From Hygrophila difformis (Eukaryota > Streptophyta > Magnoliopsida > Lamiales > Acanthaceae): a stretch of 64,000 nt of DNA. Position numbers and translations under genes: made by a program. The stretch spans positions 25,289,977-25,353,976 of the forward strand of contig JAOANR010000012.1 of assembly GCA_030278955.1 (NCBI GenBank), read 5' to 3'. Below, one piece after another: positions 1 through 10,667 of this stretch. The notes beneath the pieces are model-generated. The model was given only the letters and a program-made list of their open reading frames with translations. It searched no databases and was not told where the DNA came from. The stretch's first letter is position 1; every line of letters starts with the position of its first letter.

Positions 1-246
1 AACTTACAATTATGCAAAATGTAAATCGCTTTCGCATACTATGTGCTTTAATCAGCATGACAAAATAGACAAATTCTGATGGGCATCTTGACAAACGCAC
101 ATTGAGACCTTTTGAGGCATTAAGACATAAGCACATTACTTCCTGCTTTGTCGTTGGCTAATTTCACTCTTACAATCAGATTTTTGTGTTTGCTCTATGG
201 ATGTGTCATTGTATGTTAACCGTTGAAATGTTTTTTCATCTCTCAG

Positions 247-527
247 ACAGTCAGTGTATTGCTCTGCTTGAAGAATTCACCAAGGACCCCGAGCCTATTG
301 TTTCACAGAGCTGTGAAGTTGCTCTTAGCATGCTTGAATTCGAAAGATCTGGAAAGTCTTTTGAGGTAAAATGCATAATTCTTACAAGAAGATTCTTTGT
401 TTCTTCCTGACTTGTTAAATGCGAAATTCATTTGGGGTGGCATCTGCCTGCTTGAGCCTGACATCTGTTAATTGATATTCTGCAGTACCTCTTCATGGAG
501 ACTCCTCTAGCACAAGTTTCACATTAA
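247..527 (+). CDS. DOHH: deoxyhypusine hydroxylase, last two exons (partial)
   Basis: DOHH is the iron-dependent HEAT-repeat hydroxylase that completes hypusine on eIF5A. Two terminal exons are seen: 247-365 and 486-527, separated by a GT...AG intron (366-485, phase 0). The first exon encodes a HEAT-type helix pair with the segment [20 protein letters not shown], which is strongly characteristic of the C-terminal half of plant DOHH. The second adds [13 protein letters not shown] and a TAA stop at 525-527. The acceptor TCTCTCAG ends at 246, and the codon for the first Asp is split across that junction. All upstream exons, including the HE metal-ligand motifs, lie outside the window, and bases 1-246 are intron. 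No frame damage is visible, so this looks like a live gene. Identification is by recognition of the C-terminal sequence and has not been searched. Confidence 0.88.
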
Positions 528-989
528 ATCAGATTTTTTTTTTGTATGACAACCGGGTGAGAATCCTCGAAAGTTTTACATTTCCCCCATCAAATTGCAC
601 ATTTTTGGAATACCATTGTAAAACACAATCAACAGGTTATCTGAGTATCCGTCACCTGTCTGTAATACGTGTGGGGAGGAAGACTATTTTTTGCGACACA
701 AAGAACGCTGCCTCTGTTCCAACAGTAAGTTATTGGTTTTTTTTTTTATCAATTTCTCCTTGAATCTAAAACCTGTTTAAGATTGTTATATCAGCACAAT
801 AGTTATATCAGAACTTTTCCTCACCTGACACCTTAACCAAATGAATCCATACCAGCGTTGCAAACTCACTCACTCATCTTCTGTAGCAGCTGTCTAATTT
901 GCCAGACATACTTTTTGTAATAATTTCACGCTTGAGCGTCAACAAAAGGATTTGTACGATACTGCCCGGTGTTGCATCTTATTTTAATA
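528..989 (+). other. DOHH 3' UTR and intergenic sequence
   Basis: This AT-rich sequence follows the DOHH stop. No splice-supported coding frame is seen, and the short ORFs here lack any recognisable motif. The polyadenylation site cannot be fixed from sequence alone. Confidence 0.5.
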
Positions 990-1179
990 CTCCCTCCGTC
1001 CCACTTCAAATGTCTTACTTACTATTTTTGGATGTCCCATTACAAATGTCTTCTTTTTATAAATAGAAATAATTTTCCCCTCCAACAACTATGTGGACCC
1101 CACTATATACTCACAAACGAACTCTATCTTAATTCCCGTGCCCAACAGTAACAGGACACTTGGGGTGGGACGGAGGGAG
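990..1179. mobile_element. Stowaway-type MITE
   Basis: The termini are inverted repeats CTCCCTCCGTCCCAC at 990 and GTGGGACGGAGGGAG ending at 1179. TA dinucleotides at 988-989 and 1180-1181 form the target duplication. At 190 bp with no coding capacity, this is a textbook Tc1/mariner-derived MITE. Confidence 0.9.
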
Positions 1180-1181
1180 TA

Positions 1182-1983
1182 ATAATTTAAGTTTGTGGGA
1201 AATAGGGTTTTAGGGTTTAGGGAATTAAATACATGCAATAATTAGAATAAAGTTATTTTCTATCATTTTTGGCCGAGAATATTTTTTGCTATACATTTTA
1301 TTTTACTTTTTCCGTAAGATATTATCAAGAACAATGAACTTTCAAGTGGATGTTCAATGACACATTTAGAACATGTTTGGATGAGCTTCTGCTTAAAATA
1401 AAAAATATGGAATTACATTTCTTAAAACAAATTGTTCAGAAAAAAATATTTACCAACATAGTAAAAACAAAAGCTTATTTACATTCATGTTTTCATTTCG
1501 AAGCGTATGTTAAAAACAGACTTCGAAAATTCCTCCAAAGAGCCTCTTAGCATGGCCAATGTGTTTCATTTATCTATTTTGAATATGGCCATTGTGGGCA
1601 CAAAAGAAAGAAATGAATGGTTATAAATAAACTAAGTTAAATGATAGAATTTTTTAAATACATTGTAGTAGAGGGGATTTTGGTCATTTAAAGTGATACT
1701 CAACCCACCCACCCCTTGACTCTAAGACATAGTAGTATTAAATATAAGATGGTGTTTGTCAAAATAATTATTTTGAATCAACTCCTCCGTGAGAAAAAAA
1801 TAGTTTTTTCCAGTGTACAATCAAGTTATAACGGTATCCAATCAATTTTTTTTGAATTCGTTGTAAATAGTAGCGTTTTGAATTTCAGTTTATTCTGGGC
1901 AAAAAATTTGTATCAAAATATTTTCATAATCAATTAACATTTGATTTAACTAATTTATTACTTACGCAGTCAATTAATAGCTC
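1182..1983. other. AT-rich intergenic sequence with a degenerate MITE
   Basis: No gene is seen. About 1790-1983 resembles the interior of the MITE at 25883-26135, sharing the words for 'AATAGTAGCGTTTTGAAT' and 'TTATTCTGGGCAAAAA', but recognisable termini are gone. Confidence 0.5.

Positions 1984-2027
<44 letters not shown>
1984..2027. repeat. (TAA)n microsatellite
   Basis: About 14 perfect TAA units directly follow the degenerate MITE. Length polymorphism is expected. Confidence 0.95.
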
Positions 2028-2217
2028 TTCCAACAAATAGCACATATTCTTGCTTAGTGGCCTTATAAACATGCTTAATGAATAAAATAATGTAAAATAC
2101 TTCGTGGATGGATGGATGTATAGACTAGAGACTACTAATCTACTATAGAGCGCATCCGCATGGAGTAGTTGATAAGCTGCCTGAGAATGTGGGCTAAATG
2201 GATCATAGTACGTAATA

Positions 2218-2475
2218 CTCCCTCCGCTTTTTTTTTAAATGTTACGTTTTGACTTTTTTATTATTCGTTGTATCACTTTGTATTCTATTTTTGTTATAAT
2301 TATAGAAGACAAAATATAGCCAAGTGAGATCTTGTTGGATTCGTCTCATATTGTAGTTTTTAAATATCAAATTTTTAGAATTTTTACTTGTAACGAATTT
2401 GAATTATTAATCGTTGAAAATATGCATTGACATACATGCAAATAAGAAGTGTAACCTTAAAAAAAAGGAAGTAGT
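2218..2475. mobile_element. Stowaway-like MITE, family A copy 1
   Basis: It begins TA|CTCCCTCCG at 2216-2218 and ends in a decayed GGAAGTAGT. The interior has the family word AAGTGAGATCTTGTTGGATTCGTC, which recurs in either orientation at 24084, 31830, 34783 and 35282. There is no ORF. Confidence 0.7.
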
Positions 2476-2565
2476 GTATATTAATAATAAGGCGAAGGCG
2501 GTGCTGTGATTCCCCAAGCTAATGGACACTGATATTGCTTTAATCTCTTCTTTTTTGTGACATTC

Positions 2566-3301
2566 TGTTATCGCGTGAATTTGGATAACAACAAATAGTA
2601 AGCCTTTTACAGGCTAAGATGATAGTATTTGAATAAAAACTCTTTCGTTGGATTGTACTTTCAAAAAAGTTTAAGAACAATGAACAAGACACAAGTCCCT
2701 TGCCCACTGTCGATTACAAGAACTACTATCTAACAACTACTGACTACAAACTAACTATGCTACCGCTAAAACTATGATAAAACTAGGAAAGTAAAGAGCA
2801 GCTTTTGCTTGGGTGTTGATTGTGTCCATCATCTGCTCTCTTGCTTGGTATTTATAAGAGGTAGTGTAACCGCTTCAGGAGAACCGCTCGCCCCATGACC
2901 TAGGCCCCCTAGCAACCACCTTGTAGCTATTGGTGTCGACAATTGATCCATCACCTGCTCATGGTCCACCATCTTGCCCTCTAGTAACCGTCTTGTAGTT
3001 GGTCGACCACTATCCATTTTGCTACTGATCCATCCTTGGCACAGCTTTTGGTCCACCATCATGTACTAGGTCGATCACTCTATACTCTTCACCATGAGGT
3101 CCATTGGAGTTTTAAACTTGACCACCCCTAGGTAGGGCCTTGGTCTTAAATTTTACTATTAAGGTCATTGCTCGTCATTGTCTCCTTTGTTCCTTCCATT
3201 GATATAGTTCATGAGTGCCATCTTTGCTCCGGGCCAATCTTAAACTTTTTATTATTTTATTTTATTATTATTTTTCACCATTTAATTTTTTGGTGATAAC
3301 A
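2566..3301 (-). repeat. complete 3' LTR of the composite (736 bp)
   Basis: It has perfect 7-bp terminal inverted repeats TGTTATC/GATAACA. On the minus strand the layout is an A-rich U3, a TATA motif (CTTATAAATACC, about 2850 on plus) and R/U5 sequence ending ACGCGATAACA. The 3035-3301 portion is repeated directly at 23256-23533. Confidence 0.85.
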
Positions 3302-3316
3302 TTTGCCCCCTATTCA
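3302..3316 (-). other. polypurine tract of the composite element
   Basis: Read on the minus strand this is AATAGGGGGCAAA, immediately followed by the LTR start TGTTATC. In LTR retrotransposons this primes plus-strand synthesis. It decides the element's orientation. Confidence 0.8.
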
Positions 3317-4877
3317 AATATTCAAAAAGCAAAATATTTTTGAATATTTTGAATAATTTCTAGGCAATTAACTTTGTTCATATTTTCTCAATTGAAAAAT
3401 CTTCAATTGTACTGATCATTCTTATCATTTCCTTTCTTCCCATCGGTTGAGTGGCCTTTTCTTTCTTTGTGTTTTTTTTTTATTTTTATTTTTATTTTGA
3501 TTATTATTTTTTATATTGAGGTGCCCATGAATTGGGCTTCCACAGATTTGACTCAACCAAGGACCTGTTGATCAATAGGAGTCTTTCCTCAAGCTGATTT
3601 CCATTACTTGGCCCTTCGACATATCCATCAGGTTTGTACCTTTGACTCAGCAAAGTTCCGTCGATGTCTAGCTAAGCCATCGACACTCAATTCTACCAAG
3701 TATCCCAACCCTTGGTGTATGGACTACTTCTTCCTGATAAGCACTGTTGTGTATCACACTTTATTTATTTATGTCTGTTGCCATCAACCTATAGACAGAC
3801 TCTTTGAATAATTATCAATCAACTCCATTGGCCCTTTCTTTCTCAACCCATCGACAGGCCCCTTTTGACTGGATTCCACAATGGAATCCGTCGGCAGCTC
3901 CCTCTCTTGGCCATCGATCATTCCATTCGTCGACAGGTAAGGTTTCTCTTTTATTTATTTACTTTTCCCTTTTTTATGTTGAGAAGCCCATGGGTTGAGC
4001 TTTTATTCACATAGTCCAAGTCAATCACCTGTCGATTCTTCCCTTGGTTAATCAACTTCTGGACCCCCTTGACAATGCCAACTTAATCAATTAACTCATG
4101 GGCCAACACTGGTGACTCCTTTCTTAAGTTCAGTAGGGATCTATCCACAGCTACTTAATAGACAATTGATTTTTTCAACCATCGACAGCCCAGCCCTTTG
4201 CTCTCTTCACAACCATCGACGGCACTACTCTTTCTAAACTGTCCATCGATACCTCGAATCTTCGCTCTTCACAACCATCGACGGTACTAATCGATCACCA
4301 TACCTTCCATTAATAAATTTTACATCTCCTTGATTCGTCGCCTGGTACTTCTGTTTCTTACAACTCTCTTTCCAGTAATTTAGGTTTTAAAAATTTCTTA
4401 AAACCCTAGACTATTCAAACCCAATTTTTTGAAGAAAAGTGCCGGACTTTCTTTCCGCTTCCAACATCTCCGCTTCCTCCCGTCAGTTCCCATCCGGAAT
4501 CGCCTTCGATCGTAGTTTCCATCCCTGGACACCATTATTTGGCACGCTGGGAGTTGCCATTCACTCGTTGAACGCCGTCCTCTCAATTTGCGTAGGTAAC
4601 ATTTTCTTGTTTCCTTCCTATCTGTCCTTGCGAAGGTCACTTTACTTCCGATTTTTCAGACGACTAGCATGTTATTCTTCTGTATTAGAATTTCATTTGT
4701 TGGAATTTGAAGCGAATGAGTAATCGATGTTGTAGTTGTTGAGTGCCGCCCTTTCCGCATTCACGGTTTCTCGTTATTGCTACTCAAGTATGGCTCTTTC
4801 TGCTTTTGTCTTCTGCAAATTCTTAATGAGATGATAACCTATTTCAAGGCCATATGATTTTAATAGTTTGGCCACTG
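3317..4877. other. non-coding 3' internal region with CATCGACAGG-like words
   Basis: No convincing gene is seen. Variants of CCATCGAC(A/G)G recur about ten times between 3660 and 4285 (for example near 3684, 3848, 3935, 4188, 4213, 4242, 4275). Around 4536-4560 the words ATTTGGCACGCTGGGAG on plus resemble a gypsy primer-binding site next to a possible LTR end, so a second, plus-oriented LTR remnant may be embedded here. That reading is weak. Confidence 0.4.
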
Positions 4878-7710
4878 TACATCGGTCGTGACCAACAAAG
4901 GAGTATCAACTCTGATACCCTGAGCATCAGGAGGTGCCTGTGCGATGAAGACAATTAAGATAGATGGGGTTGGGTGATGGTGTATAGACTTAGAGAGAAA
5001 GCAGCCTACCTGGCTTGTCGATACTACGCCCATGCCAGGATCAACACTACCCGATATTACAGATGGCAAAGTGGATGTATCCCTAAGTCTAGCTACCATC
5101 GACCCAGGGTTAGCCATAGATGAAGAAGTAGTATTGACGACAGGTCTTGCCTCATTGGCCATTTGGGAGACAGCTGCACTAGGGTGAGCCACGGCTACCT
5201 GTGAAAAATAAAATAGCGTAAAATGTATTAATACTTGACCTCAAGCTTGCGAGTGAGTATGCACTATTGAAATACCTTCGTGACAGCAGGATTGGATACG
5301 GCTAGAGAGTCGATGTGGGCCTCCAAGGTCGTTCCATGATCATCCATAACAATGTGACTTGAAGGCAGGGAGGGGTCACTTGGCCCAGAATGAGAGACAC
5401 CCAGACTATCGTCAATTTGGTAATCCACAACTGGGCGGTCTTGTTTATGTCTAGATCTCTGCTTCCCCACTGTTGGGTCCACCACCCGATAATGGTCATG
5501 CTTACGCTTGGGCCTGCGCTCCATCTCTATGTCATATGACTCGTCCTGTGCAAGCAATTAATGTATGAACAAAAACTAAATGAAATCTTAGAAGACTAAA
5601 TATGCATACCTCTGACTCGGGGCGAGAGGAAACTGAACCGTCATCATCAGAATTATTAGCCTGTATGAACATAAGGCCTAACAAGGTGAAACCAAGATAC
5701 ATATAGCAAATACCCAGATAATGATGATGCAACAACCTTACCTCGCTACCCGAAGAAGTAGGTGCTCGTGAGGTAGGAGATTCATCAGAAGGGATCTGAC
5801 TACCAGACGCCTGTCAATCTAGGATGAGTGAGACTTTGATAACTAAGGAAGCAAAGCTTGAAGAGTAAAAGAGTACTACATGTCCAGCAGAAGCAGATAC
5901 TAGAGGTGGCCAAGTCTTCACACCATGAGATGGCTTAGGGAGGTATCTACCTGCAAGCATAAGAGTGTAGAGATTAACTAACAGAATATGAACATCCATT
6001 AAGAGCTAATGTACTGGCTGGGGGTTTTACTTGCACCTGTAGCCTTCTTACTAGGGGAAGATGGTTGCATAATCTCGGAGTCTTTTCGTTTCTTAGAAGA
6101 CCGAAATAGTTTAGGGCTCCCGGGCGGTGCAGCACTGGTAGGAGCCTTGCCTTTTTTCTTCCTTCTTTTTGGCCACTACTTCTTTATCAGTACCTAGGGT
6201 GGTAAGATAATGATCAATGGAACGACCATGTTCACGCCAGAAACCCGCCCACTAAACCGGGACCGTGGTAAGTGAATATGGATGTAGCCTAAAGGGAAGT
6301 ATGGATCGCTGCACCAAATAAGACTGGGTCCGTATATCATAGGAGGTCGCATCCTCACGGGTAACTGAACCCTCAACTGTCTTCTGGGGAGAGAGGTTGG
6401 CCAAAGTGAGTTCAGCAGGAATGCCCTGGCAACATCCAAACTGATGAGCAAAACATTGGGGCATGTATGGCTCTGCGGTGACCCATATTTTGGATGTCAT
6501 AAATCTACTAGTCAACAAATGGCGTGGCCAAGTGATAGAGTCCCAAGATATCGTGTCTTCTCTGGTGAAAGGACGATCTTCAAAAGGGAATGATCGGGTG
6601 GTGTCAGGCCATAGAGGGAATGAGGCAAGATGTAGGCAGTGCTGATAGGGAAAGAACACGTCATCCATAAGGGGCCCAAATAAAATAGCCTTAACTAAAT
6701 CGCCCAGCTTTTGTATATGAGATTTTGATGCCATCACAGTAGCTAAGGGGGTAACAGATGAGTCCACAGGGAATTCAACCCGTTGCCCAGGAGGTTTTCC
6801 AAGAGCAAAATACAATCTGAACCAAACCTCAAGAAACCATATGGGGCCACTTATACTAGTAGATGAGACTACTCCTGCCTTAGTCCTCTCAACAAACTTG
6901 TTGATTCCCTTGTATAGGTCGGCCAAAAATAGAGTGCCTAGGGCCACACGCCTTCCTGAGGCTAGAAGACATGCCAAGTCGGTGTGATGGAAAAGAATAC
7001 ATTTGCTGCGTAAACAAAAGATGTACCTGTTTAGCCAACACAACAAGAAGGCAACATGTTCAGTAACAGAAACTGGTGAACCCGGCACGCCTCTATTTGC
7101 ATCGATAAACCATCCATATGGAGCCCCGCTCTTGTCCTCCCTAGCGTGTATAGTATGTGAAGGCGCATCATCATCACAGATAGTGGCAGCATCTTGCCCA
7201 GCGACGGGAAGTCGAGCAAGCATCGCTACATCTAGTAAGGTGGGACTCATGAGGGAATAGAAAACCATTTATTGATGAGTCCCAGAAACACATCATAGTA
7301 GTGAGGAAGCCTTCCCTGACCTCAATATCCTCCGCAGAAGATTTAATGGCTTCGTAGATCCCTTGCTCACGCCATTGCCTCTCGGCAAAGGGACAAATCC
7401 TCTCATACCACTCTCCATACGCTTCTATAGTCGGGGGCAAAGACTTGATTCGCGCTCTCAGACATTCCAGCTTAAGTGACTTCTCATGAGCTAAGATCCT
7501 CCTGGCACGATCCAGAAGACACTCAGGTGCATCTCCCGCATCTGTAGGGGTAAGGAAAAATGGTCTGAGGATTTTCACCGTTGAACCTGAACATTGCAAA
7601 GGAGGATCGAGAGGAGTGTTTCCGGCAAATGGCAGATCTGTGGCTGACTTCCGGGGGGCCACATCAATGAGGAAAAGGAAAACTGAATCGAACGCAGTGT
7701 CAGTCATACC
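4878..7710 (-). pseudogene. plant mobile domain (PMD) gene, N-terminal and middle exons, left arm
   Basis: The minus-strand gene starts after an intron acceptor TTTGCAG near 7711. The first exon has the helical lead-in of PMD proteins (YGEWYERICPF, then SAEDIEVREGFLTTMMCFWD), followed by MSPTLLDVAMLARLPV and the PMD core to about 6250. PMDs (aminotransferase-like) occur in plant transposons and in host silencing factors such as MAIL1/MAIN. A frameshift near 7253-7260 separates lead-in and core, and the core shifts frame again after SYLVQ. Downstream exons to about 4880 encode Lys/Ser/Pro-rich linker. The left copy also lacks about 20 bp around 6022, including a splice donor that the right arm keeps. 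The gene stops abruptly at 4878, and its C-terminal exons lie at 15966-15219. It is a non-functional remnant. Confidence 0.72.
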
Positions 7711-8660
7711 TGCAAATTCATCCCAACAAGATATGCCTTAGGATTTGATTATGTAGTATATATGTATGAGTATACAGTAAAGCATAATTAAACCATGTGG
7801 TATTATCATGAAAGGAGCCAATTCAAGAAACACGTATAGTTCAATTCTTGATAATGCAGAATGGCTTGGATCTATACAGTGCTTGAATATTGATTTTCCA
7901 CTATTTGGAACCTGAAGCAATTTGCCAATTAATGGCAATTTCATAAACAGAATATGCTAAAAACATATAAAAAAAAAAACACAAGGCCTGCATCACAGAT
8001 TAAAAATAAAATGATCTCCATTGGCCAAGGTATTTTCCAAATCTACCGACCATATATTATCCAAGAACAGACAGGGAGGTAAAGAGAGGAGTGCTTTATC
8101 AAATATTCAAAAACAAGAATCAATTCTAGTGATGATTGAGATGAAACAGGGCTGGTCACTTGTTCGTTCACAGTGGGCGAATAAACTAACAAATTATAGC
8201 CTGTGGACGTGTTAATTAAACAAGTTAACACATTCTCATAGGGCTTCTAACAACACATTCTCACTAAGTGACAAATTATTCATCCATTGGTTGAATAAGT
8301 GGGATGATTTGCCACTGACTTAAATTAATTTCATATGGCAGAGCTAGACTAGCAAGTTCGACGCATGTGGCATTAAATTAACAGCATGGCTAAATACCAA
8401 CATGGCATCCAGTTGTTTATTCACAATGGATCAATATCTTTGAACATACATAGTTTGATTAGCTAATGCAAAAGACTCTCTGCCGACTTAATTCCAAGAA
8501 ATACTGAATGGACTACTTAAATATCCATTCGTGAAACAAATGGGGTGGCATGCCAGTAGCCAGTTCCCTCTAACAGTAGTATTTATGTTTTGCAAATTAC
8601 TTCTCTTTGACCAAACTCCATATGATCAAATTCCTAGTTTTGATCATATTCTAACCATAT
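7711..8660. other. non-coding stretch upstream of the PMD exons
   Basis: This is AT-rich with no recognisable domain on either strand. It may hold the 5' exon, intron and promoter of the PMD gene (minus strand). It is absent from the right arm. Confidence 0.4.
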
Positions 8661-8735
8661 TCCGTTGTCGTCCAGCGGTTAGGATATCTGGCTTTCACCC
8701 AGGAGACTCGGGTTCGTTTCCCAGCAACGGAACCA
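8661..8735 (+). tRNA. tRNA-Glu(UUC)-like sequence with CCA end, probable retro-pseudogene
   Basis: It folds as a tRNA. The acceptor stem 8661-8667/8725-8731 is fully paired, the D stem is GTCC/GGAT, and the anticodon loop CTTTCAC gives UUC. The T arm is damaged: one C-A mismatch and a G-T pair in the stem, and T in place of A at position 58 (GGTTCGTTTCC), which also weakens the B box. The discriminator A (8732) is followed by CCA (8733-8735), which nuclear tRNA genes do not encode. The CCA overlaps an ATG that opens a short gag-region frame. It sits at the exact edge of the truncated gag, so a copy of mature tRNA is more likely than a live gene. Chance CCA (1 in 64) cannot be excluded. Confidence 0.65.
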
Positions 8736-10578
8736 TGGGAGTAGACGAAGAGCCGTTTCCACCGGTCACGATGGCTACCATGCAGGCAGGCCCTTCAAGG
8801 CAGACAAGGTCAATGGAAAGGGAGCCACAAAAAGGAGTGCAGATCGCTCACCTGAAAGGGATTCAAAGGGAAAAGGTATAGATTACCCACGGCAGGGTGA
8901 CAAGAGGAAACAACCATCAACCTACGCTAGGAATTCGTTACCATCCACGGCCTATCATCAAAGGGCTCATCAAGAGGAGGATAGGAGACAGGACTCTAGC
9001 CCACCACCTCGGTCGACAAGGTATCCAGATCGTGGACAACCTTTAGCAAGGAGTAGGGATGGTTACCGTGATGGGTGGAATAGGGGGTATCAAGGCCGAC
9101 CATCGGTTTCCCCAGTTCTTCACCAACATACTCGTCAAGTAGCCCAGGCTTGGACATATCCAGATGGAACCTATGAGGTTCAAACAAGAAATGGAGCCAT
9201 GATTTGGCGGAGGCCTACTCGACGCTTACCAATGGCTCAGGTCAACCCGATGCAGTGGGTACGAAATGCTCCACCACCGCCTGTGGATGTGGATCCCCAT
9301 TTCCCAGGGATGACTCGAACACAGATACGCAGGGCCAAAAGGCAATATGCTTTTGCCCAACGGGAAAACTCTAAGAGAAATGAACCCATCCTACCCACAA
9401 AAACTCCATTGTCAACGTTGGATCTAGGAGGCCCTTGTCGAATGGAAAGTAATGAAATGGAGACAGGTGCCAACAGTGATGGGCCGTCACGCCCTGCTGA
9501 GGGCACCGAGGTGGTTACCCCTGGGCAGACTGAGACATCCCAAAACTCCCTTCCTAATGTGACAGTTGATGAACTTAAAGAGGGAGAGTGGGTGGATGAA
9601 GGTCTTAAGTGTGCGTACTGCCAAAGGGTCAATAAGGTCGCATATGAGTTCGACAATGACCTTGCCCCAACTCAATTCGGAGATTTCACCACAGAAGAGT
9701 TTGAGGCACTCATGGTCGATGGAGACAAAAATGGCAGCTCAAAAATGCCAATCGATGAGCAAGAGTCACCAAAGAAGATGAAGAGTACGGAGGCCGATCA
9801 GTCGATTGAGTCATCTGTGAATGATGAGGTGCCCGAAGGGGCAACGGATAATATCGCTATGTCTATTAACATGACACATGTGCTAGTGCAGGGAGAGACA
9901 TCTGGATCCGAACATCAGGTGGCCAGTGTCCAGTCGATTGAAGAACCAGCATGGGCATATTTACATGCGCCTTATGAGGAGGAGGTGCCCGATATAAATC
10001 ATGGAATTATCCCACCAGTGGTGTTTGAGCCCCTATATGTCCCACGTCATCTCAAACCATTGTACGTCCAAGCTCACATCAACAGGAAAAAGTTCAACCG
10101 AGTTTTCATCGACAACGAAGCAGTGTACAATGTGATTCCACTCACCACTCTCAAGAAGATAGGAAAGACAGTTGATAACCTTGCTGAGGCAGATCTGGAG
10201 TTGGCGGGTTTCACTTGTCATGCCACTAAACCTTTGGGTATGTTGACGGTCCAAATTGGAGTAGGCCCTAAAGTGGTGTCCACTGTCTTGTTCGTACTGG
10301 ATGCAGCTACTACCTACTCTGCCCTTCTCGGACGAGATTGGATCCATTTAGCCAAGTGCGTCCCGTCGACTCTGCATCAAAAGCTAGCTTTTTGGGATGG
10401 TGATAAGGTGATGTATGTGGAGGCCCATCGAAACCCATTCCAGGGGTTTGTCGGGGCCAGTGCTAGTGACACTATGTTCTATGAAACTTCAGTGCCACCA
10501 CTTAGTATGAGCGGGATAGTTGGTGCATACCCCATGCCTAATTGCAGGCTCACTAGGAGGGGTTACGTTTTTTATTAG
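8736..10578 (+). pseudogene. Ty3/gypsy Tat-lineage gag C-terminus and protease, left arm
   Basis: One open frame runs from within the tRNA-like sequence to a stop at 10576-10578. The first in-frame ATG is at 9199, but the homologous-looking part starts before it. The N-terminal part is Arg/Gln/Ser-rich and basic, like a nucleocapsid tail. The capsid domain expected of gag is missing, so gag is 5'-truncated. Residues from about 10050 on form the aspartic protease: FIDNEAVYNVIP sits where the DNG/DSG active site belongs (Gly replaced by Glu), and LLGRDWIH is the typical second block. This region is deleted from the right arm (only 10527-10578 has a mirror). Confidence 0.75.
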
Positions 10579-10667
10579 ACGTTTCAGCTTTAAAACTTGG
10601 CTCAGAAAGCCAGAAATATTAATTTCTGATGAAATATGTAATAAATGTCAAGTTCTAGTAATGAAAG

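Noticed and set aside
4439..4723. Short ORFs on both strands near 4400-4720
   Set aside because: There are overlapping frames on both strands without homology. The region is better read as a possible LTR/leader remnant.
8661..8735. Ordinary functional tRNA-Glu gene
   Set aside because: Damaged B box, T-stem mismatch, encoded CCA and a location inside a retroelement argue against it. It is kept as a probable pseudogene.
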